DNA of 15,709 nucleotides, taken from the NCBI GenBank assembly GCA_023423605.1, contig JAFAFF010000042.1, positions 1-15,709 of the forward strand, written 5' to 3'. A program made the position numbers and the translations under genes. Under the pieces are notes generated by a model. It saw only the letters and a program-made list of their open reading frames with translations, ran no database searches and had not been told where the DNA came from. Source of the DNA: Pseudomonadota bacterium. Lineage in GTDB: Bacteria; Pseudomonadota; Gammaproteobacteria; Xanthomonadales; Xanthomonadaceae. Below, piece after piece: positions 14,162 to 15,709 of the stretch (the stretch's first letter is position 1; the number at the start of each line of letters is the position of its first letter).

Positions 14162-15208
14162 ATGGCATCAACGTCCCCTTCCTTGTGCCTTCTGCGCCTG
14201 TCCGCGCTCGGGGATGTGACCCATGTGGTGCCGCTGGTCCGCACGCTGCAGGCGGCGCGACCGGGCGCAAGCATCCACTGGATCATCGACAAGGTGGGCT
14301 TGAAACTGCTCGATGGCCTGCCCGGGGTGACCTTCCACGCCTACGACAAGAAGAGCGGCCTGGCCGGCATGAAGGCGCTGCGCAGCGAGTTGCCACCAGT
14401 GCGCTTCGATGCGCTGCTGCAGATGCAGGTGGCCTTCCGCGCCAACGTGCTGTCGGCCTTCATACGCGCCCATCGACGCATCGGGTATGACCGCAGCCGC
14501 TCCAAGGACCTGCATGGCCTTTTCATCAACGAGCGTATTCCCGACCGCCCGGGTATCCACGTGCTGGATGCCATCGGCAGCTTCTGTGAACCGCTCGGCC
14601 TGAAGCAGACCGAGGTCAGCTGGGACCTGGCGGTGCCGGATGCTGCACACGCCTGGACACGGGCGCAGTGGGAAGATGATGGCCGGCCCGTATTGATGAT
14701 TTCGCCGTGTTCCAGCCATGAGCGCCGCAACTGGTACGCCGACCGGCATGCGGCGGTGGCCAACCATGCCAACGCGCGCGGTTGGCGGGTGGTGCTGTGC
14801 GGTGGCCGCAGCGAACTGGAACGCGCCACGGCCGATGCCATCCAAGCCCAGCTGGCACAGCCGGCCCTGGACCTGGTGGGCAAGGACACGCTGAAGCAGC
14901 TGCCGGCCTTGCTGGCGCGTGCCGCGCTGGTGATGACGCCGGACTCGGGTCCCATGCACATCGCCAATGCGATGGGCACCAAGGTGCTGGGCCTGCATGC
15001 CGCCAGCAACCCGCACCGCAGCGGACCGTATTCAGATCGTCGCTATTGCGTGGACCGGTACGACGATGCCGCGCGCCGGTTCCTGGGCAAGCCGGCCAGT
15101 GCACTGAAATGGGGCACCAAGATCGAATTCGACGATGTCATGCAGTTGATCACCGTCGAGGATGCCATTGCTGCCTTCGAGCGCTACGTGGACGACCACC
15201 TGGCCTGA
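14162..15208 (+). CDS. Glycosyltransferase family 9 protein, LPS heptosyltransferase-like
   Basis: This 348-aa GT-B glycosyltransferase is of the heptosyltransferase family (GT9). Near the N-terminus [19 protein letters not shown] holds Gly17-Asp18, the acceptor-side catalytic Asp in WaaC-like enzymes. The C-terminal half has the donor-binding pattern [20 protein letters not shown] at 259-278. The length and neighbours (kdkA) fit an enzyme of LPS inner-core synthesis, likely adding heptose to Kdo. Whether it is heptosyltransferase I (WaaC) or another member cannot be settled by eye. The ATG at 14162 has no strong Shine-Dalgarno; the open frame upstream is antisense to kdkA and is discounted. 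Confidence 0.9.
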   Translation: MASTSPSLCLLRLSALGDVTHVVPLVRTLQAARPGASIHWIIDKVGLKLLDGLPGVTFHAYDKKSGLAGMKALRSELPPVRFDALLQMQVAFRANVLSAFIRAHRRIGYDRSRSKDLHGLFINERIPDRPGIHVLDAIGSFCEPLGLKQTEVSWDLAVPDAAHAWTRAQWEDDGRPVLMISPCSSHERRNWYADRHAAVANHANARGWRVVLCGGRSELERATADAIQAQLAQPALDLVGKDTLKQLPALLARAALVMTPDSGPMHIANAMGTKVLGLHAASNPHRSGPYSDRRYCVDRYDDAARRFLGKPASALKWGTKIEFDDVMQLITVEDAIAAFERYVDDHLA

Positions 15209-15221
15209 GATGGCCCGTGCT

Positions 15222-15247
15222 GCCCCGCCGCCTCAGGTGCGCGGGGC
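15222..15247. terminator. Weak hairpin between convergent GT9 and DUF6165 genes
   Basis: GCCCCGC (15222-15228) pairs with GCGGGGC (15241-15247) across a 12-nt loop, overlapping the 3' end of the DUF6165 gene. No T-run follows on either side, so a terminator role is only possible. Confidence 0.35.
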
Positions 15248-15637
15248 GTAGTCCTTGTAGGACTTCTCTTCGACGTACGCCGAGCCCAGCGCCAGGTTGA
15301 TCGCTTTCTTGATGCGCGCACGTTCGTCGTTCTGCAGGTAGACGCTACGCGCCAGTTCGATGAAACGTGCGCCGAATTCACCGGCCTTGTCCTGCAGGCG
15401 GATGTCGTCCTCGATATCCCACAACCGCTCGTTGACCGCTTTCAGATCGGACCGCAGCTGCGCCACATCCTTGCCGCCTGCCGGATGCGACATCCAGGTC
15501 TTCTCCAGCGCCGACAGCTCGGTGCGCACGTTGGCCAGCTTGGTCTCGTCGGTGATGCGCTCGGCCTTGATCTGCAGGATGGAGATCTTGTCGAGCAGCT
15601 CGCCGAAGGCAACGGGTACAAGAATTTCGGCAGTCAT
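15233..15637 (-). CDS. DUF6165 family protein
   Basis: This 134-aa, predominantly helical and highly charged protein begins TAEILVPVAFGELLDKISIL and contains a QIKAERITDETKLANVRTEL segment that looks like a coiled-coil hairpin. I recognise it as the DUF6165 type seen beside LPS genes in xanthomonads; the function is unknown. There is no signal peptide or membrane segment, so it is probably cytoplasmic. AGGAA lies about 9 nt before the ATG at 15637. It converges on the GT9 gene with 24 bp between stop codons. Confidence 0.8.
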   Translation of the reverse strand: MTAEILVPVAFGELLDKISILQIKAERITDETKLANVRTELSALEKTWMSHPAGGKDVAQLRSDLKAVNERLWDIEDDIRLQDKAGEFGARFIELARSVYLQNDERARIKKAINLALGSAYVEEKSYKDYAPRT

Positions 15638-15684
15638 GGAAACAGTTCCTGGAAGCAGGCAGGAATGATAGCGCGCAGCGCCCC

Positions 15685-15707
15685 GTAGAGCCGGGCTCTG
15701 CCCGGCT
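15685..15707 (+). repeat. SMAG repeat at the window edge
   Basis: GTAG (15685-15688) is followed by AGCCGGGC-TCT-GCCCGGCT (15689-15707), nearly identical to the copy at 12529-12551. It lies upstream of the DUF6165 gene and may continue as a pair beyond the window. Confidence 0.85.
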
Positions 15708-15709
15708 GA

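Overview
The window is a piece of a high-GC gammaproteobacterial chromosome, almost certainly Stenotrophomonas or a close Xanthomonadaceae relative. The evidence is the very GC-rich codon usage, the short palindromes bounded by GTAG (the SMAG repeats described from S. maltophilia) near 12.48-12.60 kb and at 15.69 kb, and the KdkA and DUF6165 proteins, which look like those of xanthomonads.

Layout. (1) 97-4454, plus strand: a tight operon of a MoxR-type AAA+ ATPase, a DUF58 protein, a membrane transglutaminase of the TgpA type and a Slp-family lipoprotein, with junctions of +2, -8 and -4 nt, driven by a visible promoter at 42-69. It ends at a perfect 22-bp hairpin shared with the convergent HIT gene. 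(2) 8140-4583, minus strand: dnaX, ybaB, recR and then, after a block of 26/27-bp repeats, a HIT-family hydrolase (hinT). (3) 8285-8801: tRNA-Ser(GGA) followed by a 191-bp tandem repeat (2.3 copies). Each copy begins with the last 19 nt of the tRNA and carries a strong terminator-like hairpin. This closely parallels the E. coli tyrT/rtT arrangement and is the most unusual feature here. (4) 8802-9835: probable foreign DNA with less GC-biased codons, namely the 3' remnant of an Mrr-type restriction endonuclease and an intact NYN-nuclease/OST-HTH protein. (5) 10122-11249: an outer-membrane beta-barrel protein; then on the minus strand a small lipoprotein and sugE (Gdx-type guanidinium exporter) preceded by a two-hairpin guanidine-II (mini-ykkC) riboswitch. 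(6) 12325-12435: the 4.5S signal recognition particle RNA (ffs), then a cluster of SMAG repeats. (7) 12624-15637: an MBL-fold hydrolase and kdkA (Kdo kinase) on the minus strand, a divergent GT9 heptosyltransferase-like gene, and a convergent DUF6165 gene, forming an LPS-core locus.

Most of the window is core housekeeping (replication and repair, protein targeting, LPS core). The accessory part is the tRNA-Ser neighbourhood, where a mobile element appears to have left debris. All calls come from reading the sequence alone; no alignment or database search was run.
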